Shown: positions 10,481 to 22,930, counted from the stretch's first letter. The stretch: 64,000 nucleotides of DNA from Cornus controversa (GCA_026545225.1 CM048849.1:14701541-14765540), one strand, 5' to 3'. Numbers and translations: made by a program. Notes: a model not told the origin generated them from the sequence alone.

Positions 10481-13014
10481 ATGTTAGGTCGTCGATTTCT
10501 GAATCCAGAGTTGCTTCCATTAGATCTTGAGATTGTGAGAACCTTTCGAAAGGGTGTGAAAAATTCTAGTGTTAGAGATCCTTCTTTACCCAAGATGGCA
10601 GATCCCGTTGAAACTAAATCCCTTAAGGACTATTACACTCCCGTGCAGATTACAAACCCGTCTTGCATTGTGTTACCTGCTACCCAACAGGGACATTTTG
10701 AGATAGGGGCGGCGGTAATTAATTTACTGCCCACTTTTAGAGGGCTTAGTTCTGATGACCCATACCTCCATGTTAAGGAATTTCTAGAGATTTGCTCCAC
10801 ACTACAATTTCAACATATTTCTGAGGAGTCAATTAAATTGCGGTTATTTCCATTCTCTTTGAAAGAGAAAGCAAAATCTTGGTTATACTCACTGGAACCC
10901 GCGTTTGTCAATTCATGGATGGGTTATGCACTAAATTCCTTACCAAGTTCTTTCCCATACACAAAACTAACTCCCTTCGTCGAAATATCATGCAATTTAC
11001 TCAAAAAGAGGGTGAAGAGTTTTACATATGTTGGGAGAAATTTAATGATATTCTCCTTAAGTGTCCACATCATGGTTTTGCCAAGTGGCAATTAGTTCAA
11101 TTCTTTTATGAGGGGTTGTCACCCAATAATCGTCAACTAATTGAGTCACGAGGTGGGGTAGAATTCATGTCTAAGAATGAGGATGAAGCATGGAAATTTC
11201 TTGATGCATTGTCAGAGAACTCTCAACAATGGGAGTACTCAGGGAGGGTTGAAAGGAGTGGTCTATCAGTGCTCTCAGAACCAAAAAAAGGAGGAATCTA
11301 TGAACTCCGAGAGGATACCGATTTGAGTGTGAGGATAGCTAGTCTAACTAGGAAAGTAGAGGCTATAGAGATGAGTAAAGGAAATAACTCTTATATTCGT
11401 ACAGTTAGCGAGGTGTGTCAATTGTGTGAAAGTTTTTCTCATAAAGCGCAAACTTGTCCATCTATTGCATCTTTTCATGAGTATATAGCCGAACAAGCCA
11501 ATGCACTCAATTCCTATAAGAAACCATTTGACAGCCCTTATTCTGACACATACAATCCTAATTGGAGGAACCATCCTAATTTTTCTTGGAGGCAAGACCA
11601 ACCTCGGAACAACCAAGGGGTGCAACCTATGCAACCCTAAGGGCAACCACAATTTTCATATCCTTCCATGTCCCAAAATGCCCCTCCGTATGTTCCCCCA
11701 CCTCAACAAAGACCAACTTTAGAGGATACTCTCCAACAGTTCATGCAACAGACTAGTCAATCAATTTCTAAGTTAGAAATAAAAATAGGTCAATTAGCCA
11801 CTGTTGTAGGAGAGAGGGAGAAGGGAAAGTTTCCTAGTCAACCTGTGCCTAACCCAAAGGGCCAGTTTCATATTAGTGACCCGTCCACTTCTGGTTCACA
11901 TGAGCAGGTTCACTCTATTACAACTCTAAGATCAGGTAAACAAGTTGATAATGGAGTCCAAATGTCTATACATAGTGAGAAAATTGAAAAGGACCATGTT
12001 AGCAATTTAGGAAGGGAGGACAAAACTACATCTGAAGTTGAATCAGAAATTCAAATCCCTAGTCTTGACCCACCATCTCAAATAAGTCCACCAGTTAGGA
12101 ACTTTGTTCCTACTGCACCATATCCTCAAAGACTTCAAAAGCCTAAGAAGGGGAATCACTATAATGAGATTATGGAAGTGTTTAAACAAGTCAAAATTAA
12201 TATTCCATTTCTTGATGCAATTCAACAGATCCCCTCTTATGCAAAATTCTTAAAGGACTTGTGTACGGTCAAACGTGGCTTGAATGTGGATAAGAAAGCC
12301 TTCCTCACTGAACAAGTTAGCTCAATCATCCAACATCGCACTCCACCTAAATTTAAGGATCTTAGATGTCCTACGATTTCATGTACCATAGGTGATCAAA
12401 AAATTGAACAAGCTTTTCTTGACTTGGGTGCGAGTGTCAATTTGTTACCTTACTCTGTTTATGAGCAACTAGGTCTTGGTGAGTTGAAACCCACGAAGGT
12501 GGTACTCCAATTAGCAGATCGCTCAGTTAAGGTTCCTCGTGGTGGTATTGAGGATGTGCTCATTCAGGTTGATAAATTCTTCTTTCCTGTAGACTTTATT
12601 GTCTTAGACACTCAACCTGTAACTAATCCTACTAGCCAGATTCCTGTCATCTTAGGTCATCCATTCCTAGCCACTTCAAATGCTCTAATCAACTGTAGAA
12701 ATGGTGTTGTGAAACTTTCCTTTGGTAACATGTCTGTTGAACTTAATGTTTTTAACGTAAACCAACAATCACCAGACTCTGAGGATATTTGTGAGTTAAA
12801 TTTAATAGAGAGTCTAGGTCAGAATACTTTTATTCATGCTGGTTATAAGGACCCTTTAGAGGCAAACCTAACTAATTTTGGCTGTGATTTTGATACTGAT
12901 AGTGCCTGTAAAAATGCGAATGCTTTAGTGGATGTGAATGTTTCCTTAAATTCAGTCCATTTTATAGACACCAAAAAATGGAAAGTCAAGATGGAAAGCC
13001 TAGGTATCGGTTGA
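10481..13014 (+). pseudogene. E1 gag and aspartic protease region
   Basis: Known roles: gag forms the particle and protease cleaves it. A gag core (PF03732-like) is visible around 'LLPTFRGLSSDDPYLHVKEF' and 'FPFSLKEKAKSWLYSL', with a likely start at MADPVETK (10595). A cysteine/histidine cluster (CQLCESFSHKAQTC) follows at about 11415. The protease has 'DLGASVNLLPYSVYEQLGL' and 'VILGHPFLATSNALINCR', both close to the Athila protease pattern. The region has about two breaks and ends without leading into RT. Fossil or trans-dependent element. Confidence 0.85.
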
Positions 13015-14988
13015 GTTATTGACCTATTTGGTCATCATTGTACATTATTAGTTTTAGGATTTATAGCTCTTGCGTCTTTTTATTTTTAGTTTGTGTATTT
13101 AATTTTCAATTTTTCTCTAAAAAAAAATTCATCGTGATCCGGTATAGCCGCCCATTCTCTGACTATGTATGTAGTACCAATTTTACAATTTGTGATATGA
13201 TTGAGAAAGTTGATGATTTCCGTTTATTAAAGTCTGGTTTCAATACCCAATACTGTCGAGATTGCTTCAACACAGTATGGCTTTAATAAAGAAAGGCAAC
13301 CCCTTTATACTCTATACGTTAGCGTATCTGGATAATCAATATCTTATCACATATACATCTTGAAAAATTGGGACCCACCAGTTCAGAGAATGGGGAGCAA
13401 AGTAGTACCCGTGGTTTTCACCTAAAGATTAGGTTTTAAAAATAAAAAATAAATAAAAAAAAAACCTTTTTGTTTTTCCTTTCTGTTTCATATTTATCTT
13501 CACCCATGTTATTTCACTTGGTCGTTGGAGTGTAGTCGTTATTTTGACAGGATGTAGCATCCAAGTTTGGGGGAGTGACTTCATTACCTTCATGCTACTG
13601 ATTTGCTCTATTTTCTTGCCGCTACTCTCGTTTTCTGGTAATATCGTTCTACCCCTTCTCTATGCTTTGATTGGGTGTACATTGAGGACAATGTACAGTT
13701 TAAGTTTGGGGGTGACGCGATGCCTTATGTGCTTTATTGCAATGGGGGGAGATTTTTATGAAAATTTTCTTATTTTTAGGACTTTTTGGTTACATTATTT
13801 TCATAGTTTGTTTTTTTATTTTCTTTTGTTTTGTTTTTAGATAGGATGCTTTTACATTATTCAAGGGATTAATACTCTATGTAGGTGCTTAACTTGCAAG
13901 TTTTGAATATGTTTTAAATTTTTAGAAACTATGGTTTGAATTAGTGGTTTAAATCATTGTTTGCATTGACATGCCTTGAGGTGATTGGTTTTAGTTTCCT
14001 CACATGCACAGGCACACTAGCATAATCTTATGGGGTATAAACTTTGGCTTTGAGTTGTTGGGTTACATATACTTAATATTAATTGGTATCCCTTGAGAAT
14101 GAGTACTGATGATGTGATTTACATGACTTCAATGAAAAAAAAGAAAAAAAAAAGAGAAAAAAGAATATGTGATGAATAGAAAGTCAATTTGATCCTTTTC
14201 ATGAGTAACCGGGCCTCTATGCCTCAGGAAGCACGGAGTGTTCGCGTCAAAAGTGAAAGGGTGAGAAAAGATGAGCATTGGTTGTCTTGATTTGTAGCCT
14301 GACTGATTCGAGTAATTAGGTTCTTCGGAGTGTCTTAATGCCTAGTGCCCTAAAGCCATATGGTTTGGGAGTCACTAACTAAAAGCTTGCTACATGGGTC
14401 TTTCAGAAAGCTTAATAGATCAAGACATTGCACAACCAATAAAGCAATGAAAAAAAATGGAAAAAATATATATATATGAAAAAGTCATGTATTCATGTCT
14501 GGAAGTATGATTTCAATAAGGGGAGCTAGTGAGTTGAAGGGGTATGTGACTTAATATATTCAGAGCTGAGTTATGCTACATGAGATGATTGCTAGTTCAC
14601 TTTTCGCGAGGGAGCTAGAATTGGTTACTTTGAGATATGTTGAGGTGAATTATGCATGGGGACCATTACTTTGAATTATGGAATTTGAAAATTTGAAATT
14701 ATTCTTGAATGCAAGTTTGTAACTATATATTGTAATCTTCTTTTTGATTAATGTTTAAACAGAAATTTTGAATGTTTGTGGGTAACATTTCTGGAAACCC
14801 TCACGAGACTATAACTCGTCCACTAGGGGGAACCTAGGAGTTCAAAGGTTTGTTGCATATGCTAAATGCAATCGTTTCTCCCACGAAAGAGGAGTTGGGT
14901 AGTTTAGTTTGTGTTTAGTTAGTTTCCTTTGTTTTAGTTTTATTTTATTCTATTGCTAAGGGACTAGCAATATGTAAGTTTGGGGGTG
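13015..14988 (+). other. E1 3' noncoding region with polypurine tract
   Basis: AAGTTTGGGGG occurs three times (13563, 13702, 14976). The last, AAGTTTGGGGGTG, touches the 3' LTR and is the likely polypurine tract. Stretches around 13140-13400 match E3 near 59700-59900 in reverse complement, and 13540-14990 match E2 at 47827-49240. This is the conserved post-pol region of the lineage. Confidence 0.8.
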
Positions 14989-16401
14989 TGATCGGCGTTA
15001 AATGTTACGCATTCTAACCTCTTAATTTGCATATTTTATTCTCTTAGTGATAGGTTATATGTGATTTTACTCTATTTTTGTATTTTCTAGTCTTTTTCAG
15101 GGCCTTAATGATTATTTCAGATAAAATCATGATTTTGGGCTTTTAAAAGATGATATTCAAGAAGATTATACGAAGCCTACATCTAATGGGTCCATTCAAC
15201 TCCATATTTCAACTCAAATCAGCCCAAGGAAGAGGTTCAAGAGAATTACAACTGCTTAAGAAGGTTACGGGCCTGAAGCCCAATTTTGCATTTAATCCAG
15301 TTTTAATCCCATTTTGGAAAGTCGACCTAAAGTCTTATTTTCGAGTATCAATTCGACTTAATTCTCACAAAAGTTGAACGAAATTTGATTCTGGACACTT
15401 TTGTATTTCACGTAAATTTTGTGAATCGGACTTCTACTGGGTCAAAACTTGGGCCGAAAGTCAGCAGAAAAATCTACCTATTTAGGGCTGCGGAAAAACT
15501 CTAATTATCTCCTAATTGGATTAGGACTTTATCTCCTAATTGGATTAGGACTTTATGTATTCTCTTGGGGTATAAATTCTCTTGGGGTATAAAGAGGTGA
15601 ATTGGAGGCTGTTTTGAGGGAGAAAAAGAAGTGGAGGCCAGGGCAAAGAAGACAGAGACAATCCGGGTTTTATTTATTCATTATGTCTTTTTTTATTTTG
15701 TTTTCTTCTTCTTCTATCATGTGTAACTAAACTCCTCAACTAAGGGTTGAGGAGGAAACCTCCATTAATGAAGTGAAGTTCTTTTGTTTATTAATTGATT
15801 CGCATGTGTATGATTTAATTGCTTATGATTTTCTCTTCTCGTGATTAATTATTTTATAGTTTTTTCACCATCTATATCATGTATATGTGGTAGTTAGAAA
15901 GTATTATAATTAATCTAAGCTTGGGTTTGTATTTCTTAAAAGTGATAATCTTTGATCTTATGTTTTTCATTAAATTGGATACATAGGATGCTTAGAATTC
16001 TACACTAGTAAAGCGAAGGAAAATCTACCTTTTTGATATATTTTTTATAGTGCTTTATTGATAAATCTTGAGTTAGCAATAGATTGATTTCTTGATTATT
16101 ACTCTAAATTTGGGAATTAATAAATGAATATTAGAAGCTTCATGGATTTAATGGTGGTGGAATCTGACACCTTAGTTATTTTCTCTATTTGATTTTAATA
16201 GTGTTGTTTTATTTGCATGTTAGTTTAATTTATCTCAAATCAACCAAATTGTGTTTAAACTAGATTAGTTTTAAATTAATTTGAATTTGTGTTAGTTTTT
16301 CTTCTTAAAGCATTCCCTTGGGTTCGACCTCGTTCTTGCCGATCTATACATCAATAGATTCGTACACTTGCGAGTTATTTAACAATTTTAAAACAACATT
16401 A
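14989..16401 (+). repeat. E1 3' LTR
   Basis: 1413 bp, starting TGATCGGCG, about 98% identical by eye to the 5' LTR. It is followed by the GGGAT duplication and the remainder of the L minisatellite. Confidence 0.9.
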
Positions 16402-16690
16402 GGGATCGCCTAATACCTAATAAGGTATCTATGCATTATATTTGGCATGTTGGGATTGCCAAGGCGTGTCAGGATCGCCTAATACCTAATAAGGTATCTA
16501 TGCATTTTATTTGGCATGTTGGGATTGCCAAGGCGTGTCGGGATCACCTAATACCTAATAAGGTATCTATGCATTATATTTGGCATGTTGGGATTGCCAA
16601 GGCGTGTCGGGATCGCCAAACACCTAATATGGTATCTTTATATTTTATTCGGAGCTTGTCAGGATTGCCTAATGTCTAGTAAGAATGTTT
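16402..16690 (+). repeat. Hairpin-forming minisatellite of the L LTR (second part)
   Basis: Starts with the right GGGAT duplication (16402-16406). About four units of 68-70 bp like those at 7500-7834, the last ones diverged ('CACCTAATATGG'). Confidence 0.85.
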
Positions 16691-17560
16691 CTCGTTATAT
16701 ATTCGAGTATGTTACGATTGTTTCTTGTGTAAACTTAAAACTAGTCTGCACTTGCATTAAGATAACTGATGTGTTAGTGTAGGGTGTGAGGTGGCTCTAT
16801 TTTTGGGTCACAGGGTTAATTGGGAATTTATATTTATGAGCTGGTGGATTATCTTTAATTGTATATAAACATAAATTTATTGTCTTGGGAAAGGATTATT
16901 GATGGAGGCAGGATAGGTATGCCTAATACCTTGTAAGGCATTTGTAGAATATATGGAAGAAGGCATGTTAGGATTGTCTATGATTTGAACTTAGAAATTT
17001 ATTTTATCTGTATTGTGATAATGGATGGCTTAGTTCAGAACATAGTTCTAGTTACTTCTAAGATAGGAGATTTAATGACTAAACGGTATAATTATATCTA
17101 TATGTCTTTACTGTCCTCATATAGAAGGTATGTTTACCGGTTCTCTGATTGAGTTGTAGTAGAGAGAATTTGCTCGTGGGTTTAACCCACTTTGTTGATA
17201 TTTCAGGTTCCAGACAGTTTCTACCGGGAGATTTGTGCATGGAGTTTGTAGAGCGTGATGATCATCCATTCTTCACTATACTTTAGTGTAGGGACTTAAA
17301 TCTGTTCATAAAGTTTTACTTTTATATTTTTGTTTGGTTAAGGGGTCCGTGAGTTACTGGACTTCCAAGTTGTATCAATCAGAATAATACAATGTTATTT
17401 AATATGATTATTCATTTCAATTAGACTTTCCTTTCAGCATTTATAATTATTTTTTTTGTCATTGTATTCCATGCTTGTTTGCTATCAGTTGTTAGTATCC
17501 TTCAGGTTTTGTGTATGAGACTGGCCACCTCATGCGCGAAATTTTTTGGGGGGTATTTCA

Positions 17561-17660
17561 ACTTTATGTGTGTAATGATGTTAAACTTGGAGAAATGATG
17601 TATTATTATGCTTATGTATTAGACTTGTACTTTTGAATAATGAATGCATGTATAATTTTT
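17561..17660 (+). mobile_element. Old Tekay-type LTR fragment (second part)
   Basis: Sequence after solo LTR L resembles the stretch near 42060-42200 of the T LTR ('TTAAACTTG', 'AATGAATG'). It is read as the continuation of the old LTR interrupted at 5387. Similarity is weak and the right end uncertain. Confidence 0.35.
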
Positions 17661-18424
17661 CACCAAACAATTGACAACTCTACTAGCTCAGATCGAGTTC
17701 TTTTTCTAGCAAATTGTCATATAAGAAGATGAAATATTTATCGTAGTCTTCCTTTTTACAATTCACTTGTAAAGTTAAAACACTTCCAAGAAAAAGCTCA
17801 TACTAATTCTCCTTAGGTATTGAAGAGATCATTTCTTTAATTTGATGCCTTATTTTTTAAACCCTTTTTAGTGTCTCTGATGTGTCTTTCAGAGACACAA
17901 AAATGTTGAGAAAAACACAAGACAATATATAATTGAATTTAAACAATACATTCTATTTGGTTCAAAGTGCGCCCTCAGGGGTACACTTGTAATTCTCTCG
18001 TACACGGACGTGCCACGATGTCTAAATCCAATTTTGTGATTATGTTAATTTTGGTTGAGCTTTGGAGAGCCAAGAAAATATTCCTAAGTATTACGGCCGA
18101 GGTAGCCTTGCAGCCTTTACCTTATCTAACTTTGACAATTGTGGAGAGCAAGAATGACTCTCTCACAGGTTCAGTCACTTTGGCCTTAAATAAAGACTCT
18201 GTTTACTTCCTTGAAGTGTTATTTTTGTGTTTTCTTGTTGAGTGAAGAGAGAGTTAACGTCCAAACAATACTTTAAGTAAAAAGTAACATTTTAGTCATT
18301 AAATTAAAGATAGTAGATGGAGATCAATTACAATTTCTTGAGTATTACAAGGTTTTTGTCCTAGTTACACTCTAACACCCCGAGACAAGCTCTATGCTAG
18401 ACTACAAACTTAACAATTAGTTAA
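17661..18424. other. Unassigned
   Basis: AT-rich. An open frame at 17967-18245 has no recognisable domain, and its composition fits chance. No repeat end is recognised. Confidence 0.4.
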
Positions 18425-19032
18425 GGGGTAAAGTACCCTCCTGTAGTTTGAAAAGTGTGCAAAAAAACCTCCTTCATGTTCACTTTCCTCCCCTATAGTT
18501 TGTGTTTGGTACAAATAAGTCCTTCTAAGCTTAAAACATTCTTTAATACATATTTTACCCTTTTACCAAATTTCTTTATATACTTTCCAACAATAGGATT
18601 TTTATTCTATTTATATAATTTTTTGTAAAATTTTAATTTAATTATTCTTCTTTGATTATTATTTTGTGCCTCAACCGAAAAAAAAAAAAATCTTTACTGT
18701 TTTTAAAAAACAAAACATTTGGCATTGTTTAAAAAAAATTCCATTTTTTCTAAACAATGACCACGAAATAATAATAAAACAAGAATATTTAATTTATAAT
18801 TAAATTAAGATTTTACAAAAAAATATATATAAAAGGAATAAAAATGCTATTGTTGAAAAAGAGTATATAAAGAAATTTGGTATATATAAGGGTAAAATTG
18901 ATATTAAATAGTGTTTTTTAGTTTAAAAAGGACTTATTCGCACCAAATACGAACTACAGTATAGGAAAGTGAACATGAAGGTAGTTTTTTGCACACTTTT
19001 CAAACTTCAAGAGGATTTTATGCACTTTACCC
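18425..19032. mobile_element. Foldback MITE (Mutator-like termini)
   Basis: 608 bp that is nearly one long inverted repeat with arms of about 290 bp. The left arm starts GGGGTAAAGTACC and includes 'GTTTGAAAAGTGTGCAAAAA' and 'ATGTTCACTTTCCT'. The right arm carries the complements and ends CTTTACCC. The arms extend inward through AT-rich sequence to a poly(A)-rich centre near 18680-18760. Candidate 9-bp flanks are ATTAGTTAA and ATTAACTAA (7 of 9 match). Long arms plus 9-bp flanks suggest a non-autonomous Mutator-like element. No transposase. Confidence 0.65.
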
Positions 19033-19041
19033 ATTAACTAA

Positions 19042-20326
19042 GTGCATAAAGATTAGACTGAAAGCAATAATGCAAGGGAATGTAAACGTAGATTACACAG
19101 GTAAGTTAAATGAAATCATGATTAAAATTATGATGAAAACTAAGGTAAGAACCTTGAGCTACACTGCAGGAGCAATCTTCGAAATCAAATTAAGTGTTGG
19201 AGCCTATTGGAAACAATATGTAATTCAGATGCGTTGGTACAAGACATTTGCTTAGAGATAAATGAATTCTATTTATAGTGCAAACAAGTCAGTCGTTGGA
19301 TTGCTATCCACGTGGATGCCTATGATGAAAATTTGATGCAAGTTGGCAATGGCTCACATGAGGGCATGGGAGGATGTTGACACCGGTGGGAAATTTGAAC
19401 TATAGTGCTAGACAGGATAAGGGGCTCCTTTTGTTGATGTGACACCTTGGGACATTCAATCTACAACACCGGACTAGAGAAGGGTTTGCTGATGTGACAA
19501 GTTGGGACATACTTTTGGCGTCGAAGATTTGAGTATCCTACTGTCCTTCCAATCAAATCTACCTCAGAGCATACATTGAGTTGACAATAGAGAGAGATCA
19601 ATTGTGATCCAATTGGCTAAATGGCTCTCGACTTTTGTTGGAAAATGGTTTGGGTAAAAAACCACTGTAGCAGGTTCATCATGCTGATGCGACAATGTTG
19701 ACTTTATTGATATGACCGATAATCTCACTTGTGGGTCCCCCTCCTTGGTTGTGGGACCAAATTACCAATTTGGATGCAAACACATCTACAATGACAAACT
19801 AAGAGTTTCCTTAGTTTTTACATTCATAGCATTGGACAATCAAATGGAAGCCTTGAATACCTGATGTCACAAACAATTCAACTCAAGGAAAAATAAAACT
19901 AATTATACAAAGATTTTGTTGCTCTAAAAAAATACTATCAATTTAAGTCATACAACAACTCAAGCATAAAAAGAATCAAAGTAGCGAGAAAAAGTGTTTC
20001 AATTTCATAATCATGTGGTCCCCTTTCTAGTAAAATTTTCAAATTCATTCACTCTTAGCTTCCTTTAGCAGATATGTCACTGTTACTTCCACCATTCAAA
20101 ATGGACACTATTACTTCCACCATTCCTTTTGGGCAAATGAGTTAAAAAAATGAGAGATCTTTTTGAATTTTGTAAGTTTTTTAAAGGTCTTGTATGAATA
20201 TTTTAAAAGTTTAGTGGGGGCACTATTAGAATTATCAAAACTCATGTATAAAAAGTACAAATAAAAAACAATGATCAGCCCAACCAAATAAACCCAATGT
20301 ATGTATAATAAACAACGTTTGCAGAG
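19042..20326. other. Unassigned, with a degenerate repeated phrase
   Basis: No gene recognised. Between 19430 and 19730, variants of 'TGCTGATGTGACAAGTTGGG' recur about three times. A short duplicated 'TTACTTCCACCATTC' lies near 20080-20120. It may be a diverged LTR, but no ends are seen. Confidence 0.35.
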
Positions 20327-20867
20327 GGCTCAATTAATTGCACTTAACACCCTAGTTTTATCATTTTTGTGCCGCATTACTCCCCTAAAATATGATTTTG
20401 GCAGATAACTCTCTTGATCTACAAAAATATTGCACCTTACCCATTTACCGTTAGTTGTAGGTTAAATAAGGAAGTAAAATGACTTTATTGCCCAATTTTA
20501 AGAGAATTTTGCTATTGAATAGAAAATATATCATTTTGTTTTTGTAAAATTATAAAGTTGGATCCTTGCAAACAAATATGGCATGGTCATATTCACCAAA
20601 ACAATTTAGGCAATTTTGTATTTTTTTGTAAAATTATAAAGTTGCATCCTTGCAAACAAATATGGTATGGTAATACGACACCGAAATAATTTAGGCAAAT
20701 TTGTAATTTTTCAATTGATATATTTTCTATTCAATAGCATACTTCTCTTAAAAATGTGCCAATAAAGTCATTTTACCACCTTATTTAACTGACAACTCAC
20801 GACAAGGGAGTAAAGTGCAAGTTATTGGCCATAAAACAATAGTATAGTGGGTAAGTGCAATTAAGCC
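20327..20867. mobile_element. Inverted-repeat MITE
   Basis: Ends resemble 'GGCTTAATTGCACTTACCC' (right, complement) and 'CTCAATTAATTGCACTTAAC' (left). The clearest arms are about 20470-20545 ('AGTAAAATGACTTTATTG' through 'TATTGAATAGAAAATATATC') and their complement at about 20708-20790. The centre holds two direct copies of an 85-bp unit. No coding sequence. Confidence 0.6.
20541..20712 (+). repeat. Two-copy direct repeat inside the MITE
   Basis: Units of about 85 bp, each with 'TTGTAAAATTATAAAGTTG', 'CCTTGCAAACAAATATGG' and 'AATTTAGGCAA'. It is a duplication of the loop region of the inverted repeat. Confidence 0.75.
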
Positions 20868-22084
20868 AAGAAAGGGGATCATCAAATTTCGGTCATCTGA
20901 ATTCAAGTAGTCAAGTTCAATGCACAAATTGAGGTCCAAGTTATACAGCTTCTCACAATTTCTGTTTATTGACGATCCATAACCAACCCCAACCCCAACC
21001 CAATATTGTGACATCGAGGGACAATGAATTGATAACCTGAGCAGATGAAAATAATCATCCAATTTATAACCTGAGTCCTACACTGTGCCCCTCCCAATTT
21101 CTCTTTCCTCTTTTACTTTCTCCCCTTCCTCCCCCTTTTTTCAGTGTTAATCTTTGTCTCTAGTGGACAAAGAATAGATAAATAGTAAACAACACACGTA
21201 CCCAATTTAGGCAAATATGAGAAGGTGCTACAGACTAGACCTTGGATCAACAGAAATACCAACTCCCCGTAGCTGAAAATGGTAGCCCTTTGTGAAGACA
21301 ATATGCCCTTTGACACTTTTGTGTTTTAAACTTTTAATATCTGCAAGTGAAGAACAAATACATCAAATTACAGATGCTACTGAAGGCACAAATCATAAGT
21401 TCAAGCAAACATTCACCATGTCCTGTGACATAATCAACAACAAGGACATAATAATTAAGGGAACTAACCTTATATATTGTTAAAAGGCATGGTCATTATT
21501 TCCGCAATCTAAACCACTCAGTCATGCTTTGTATCCGATCACATATAAAAGTGAGGCAGGCCTTTATTAAGTATTTTTAAGTACGCAAGAATGCGGTAAT
21601 ATAGAACCTTTATTCAAAAAGAGACATTTAAGATTCACAAGTTAAAGTTTAAAGACAAATACACTCTCATATGACCTAATTTACATGGACTCTTTGAAAA
21701 CAACATGTTAGGCACAAGACAATGGGACATAAGTATGGGATATGTGCTCGACATCTATGGCTAAACATGCACTAAACAAACATATCCAATAATACAAATT
21801 TATTCTGTAATTATATGTTAAAACACTTTTTTTTATGTTCTTTTTACTTCAAATAGAGTGAAATAAAAGTTGAGTTGAGGATTTCCCGCGTCCTTGGGTT
21901 CGAGGATTAGATGAGTCTGATGCTTAGACATATGTTGATATCAGACATGCATACCCCTGTGACATTCTCATTTGTATAATAGGCAAAACAACTCTCTCTC
22001 TCTCTCTCTCTCTTGCATTGATGAAGAGGAGACGTGCCCTAATTATTTTTTCTCTAAGTTTTCATTTAAATAATCAATTTATTT
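20868..22084. other. Unassigned, with a (CT)n microsatellite
   Basis: AT-rich with no recognised gene or element. A pure CT run lies at about 21990-22012. The right end meets the 3' tail of LINE C. Confidence 0.45.
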
Positions 22085-22394
22085 ATATATGTAAGATAAA
22101 TTTATTGAAAGAAGCAATCTGTACATAGAGAAAATGAGGCATACCTCCCAAGCAAGAATACAGACAGCATGTGCCAGCTAAACAAAACAACGCCAAAACA
22201 AACTACCCAAGCACACTAAAAAACACACGGAACCAACAAACAGATCCCCACCCAACTTACCCAATAACAGAAACCAACCAACAATATATAACCAATTTTA
22301 CAAAACAAAAAAAAACTGGACTAGAAAGGAACAACAAACACAATAACAAGGCAGAAAGAGGGTCCGCCAAAAAGGAGCCTTCTCACAACAGAAT

Positions 22395-22930
22395 TCACCA
22401 GCTTAAAATCATGCTGCAAGGAGAGCTACATCTGAGCAGAATCCCATGCCAGAGAATAATAATAGATTCAAAGAACATTGGGATATCACAGGCCATCTTT
22501 CTAAACTTGCCAAGAAGGACAAAGTACTGATTAATTGCAGAAAGTTTAATAGATTTCAGGCCAGATAATTTAAACCTGACAAAGTTGAAGATTTCCAACT
22601 GCAAAGATCTCAAATCCTTATACTTGTCGTACTACAATCTAAAATTCCTCTCCAAACAAATATAGTACACAGCAGCAGAAATGGCTAGTTTAGTGACCAT
22701 GCATGCAAAGTTAAACCCTTTCAGATTAGAGCTGACCCAAGAGACAATAGCACTCAGATCAGAAGGCCATGAACCAGTTAATTTTCCAACACTAAAGGAC
22801 CATATTTGATTTAAGAATGGAAAAAAAAATGTCAATGATCTTCACAATCAGCTCTGCAGTACGCAATCTGCCTCTAACAACCAACCACAAAAAGAAAACT
22901 TTTGGCACATACTCTTGAAGCCATACAGAA
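22395..22930 (-). pseudogene. LINE C C-terminal region (zf-RVT-like)
   Basis: The minus strand reads 'VPKVFFLWLVVRGRLRT' (zf-RVT opening, family 'FLWLaxxxRLxT'), then 'KLAISAAVYYICLERNFRL' (family: 'klxlaaxVYxiWrERNxRiF'), then a frame to 22395. Part of the cysteine-rich stretch between is missing. This is the end of ORF2. Confidence 0.65.

Larger units (their letters stand above)
7835..16401 (+). mobile_element. E1: non-autonomous Athila-like LTR element (gag-protease only)
   Basis: Parts in order: 5' LTR (7835-9245), tRNA-Asp primer site (9252-9269), leader, gag and aspartic protease (10481-13014), 3' noncoding region with a polypurine tract (13015-14988), 3' LTR (14989-16401). The ends are flanked by GGGAT duplications. 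No reverse transcriptase, RNase H or integrase is recognised. The LTRs differ by roughly two dozen positions over 1.41 kb by eye (about 98% identity). At usual plant rates that means a recent insertion, of the order of one million years. The gag-protease region has about two breaks. The 3' noncoding region matches E2 and E3, placing E1 in the same lineage. Confidence 0.88.
5388..17560 (+). mobile_element. Solo LTR, family L (Tekay-type Ty3/gypsy), split by E1
   Basis: The LTR begins TGTAATACCCC at 5388 and ends GGGGGGTATTTCA at 17560, giving imperfect terminal inverted repeats of TG...CA type. Without E1 (7835-16406) it is about 3.6 kb. It matches the minus-strand LTR 28810-32560 at roughly 93-95% by eye over the stretches compared. 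Family is assigned from that copy, which is preceded by a Tekay-like integrase tail. A short ACTT lies at both flanks (5384-5387 and 17561-17564), which may be the remnant target duplication. No internal region adjoins, so it looks like a solo LTR left by LTR-LTR recombination. Confidence 0.8.

Noticed and set aside
17967-18245. Small host gene in a 92-codon open frame
   Set aside because: No domain, no homologous phrase, no supporting start context. Frames of this size occur by chance in this sequence.
22171-22530. Plus-strand 119-codon protein, Asn/Thr/Lys-rich
   Set aside because: It is the antisense of the LINE C 3' UTR and C-terminus.
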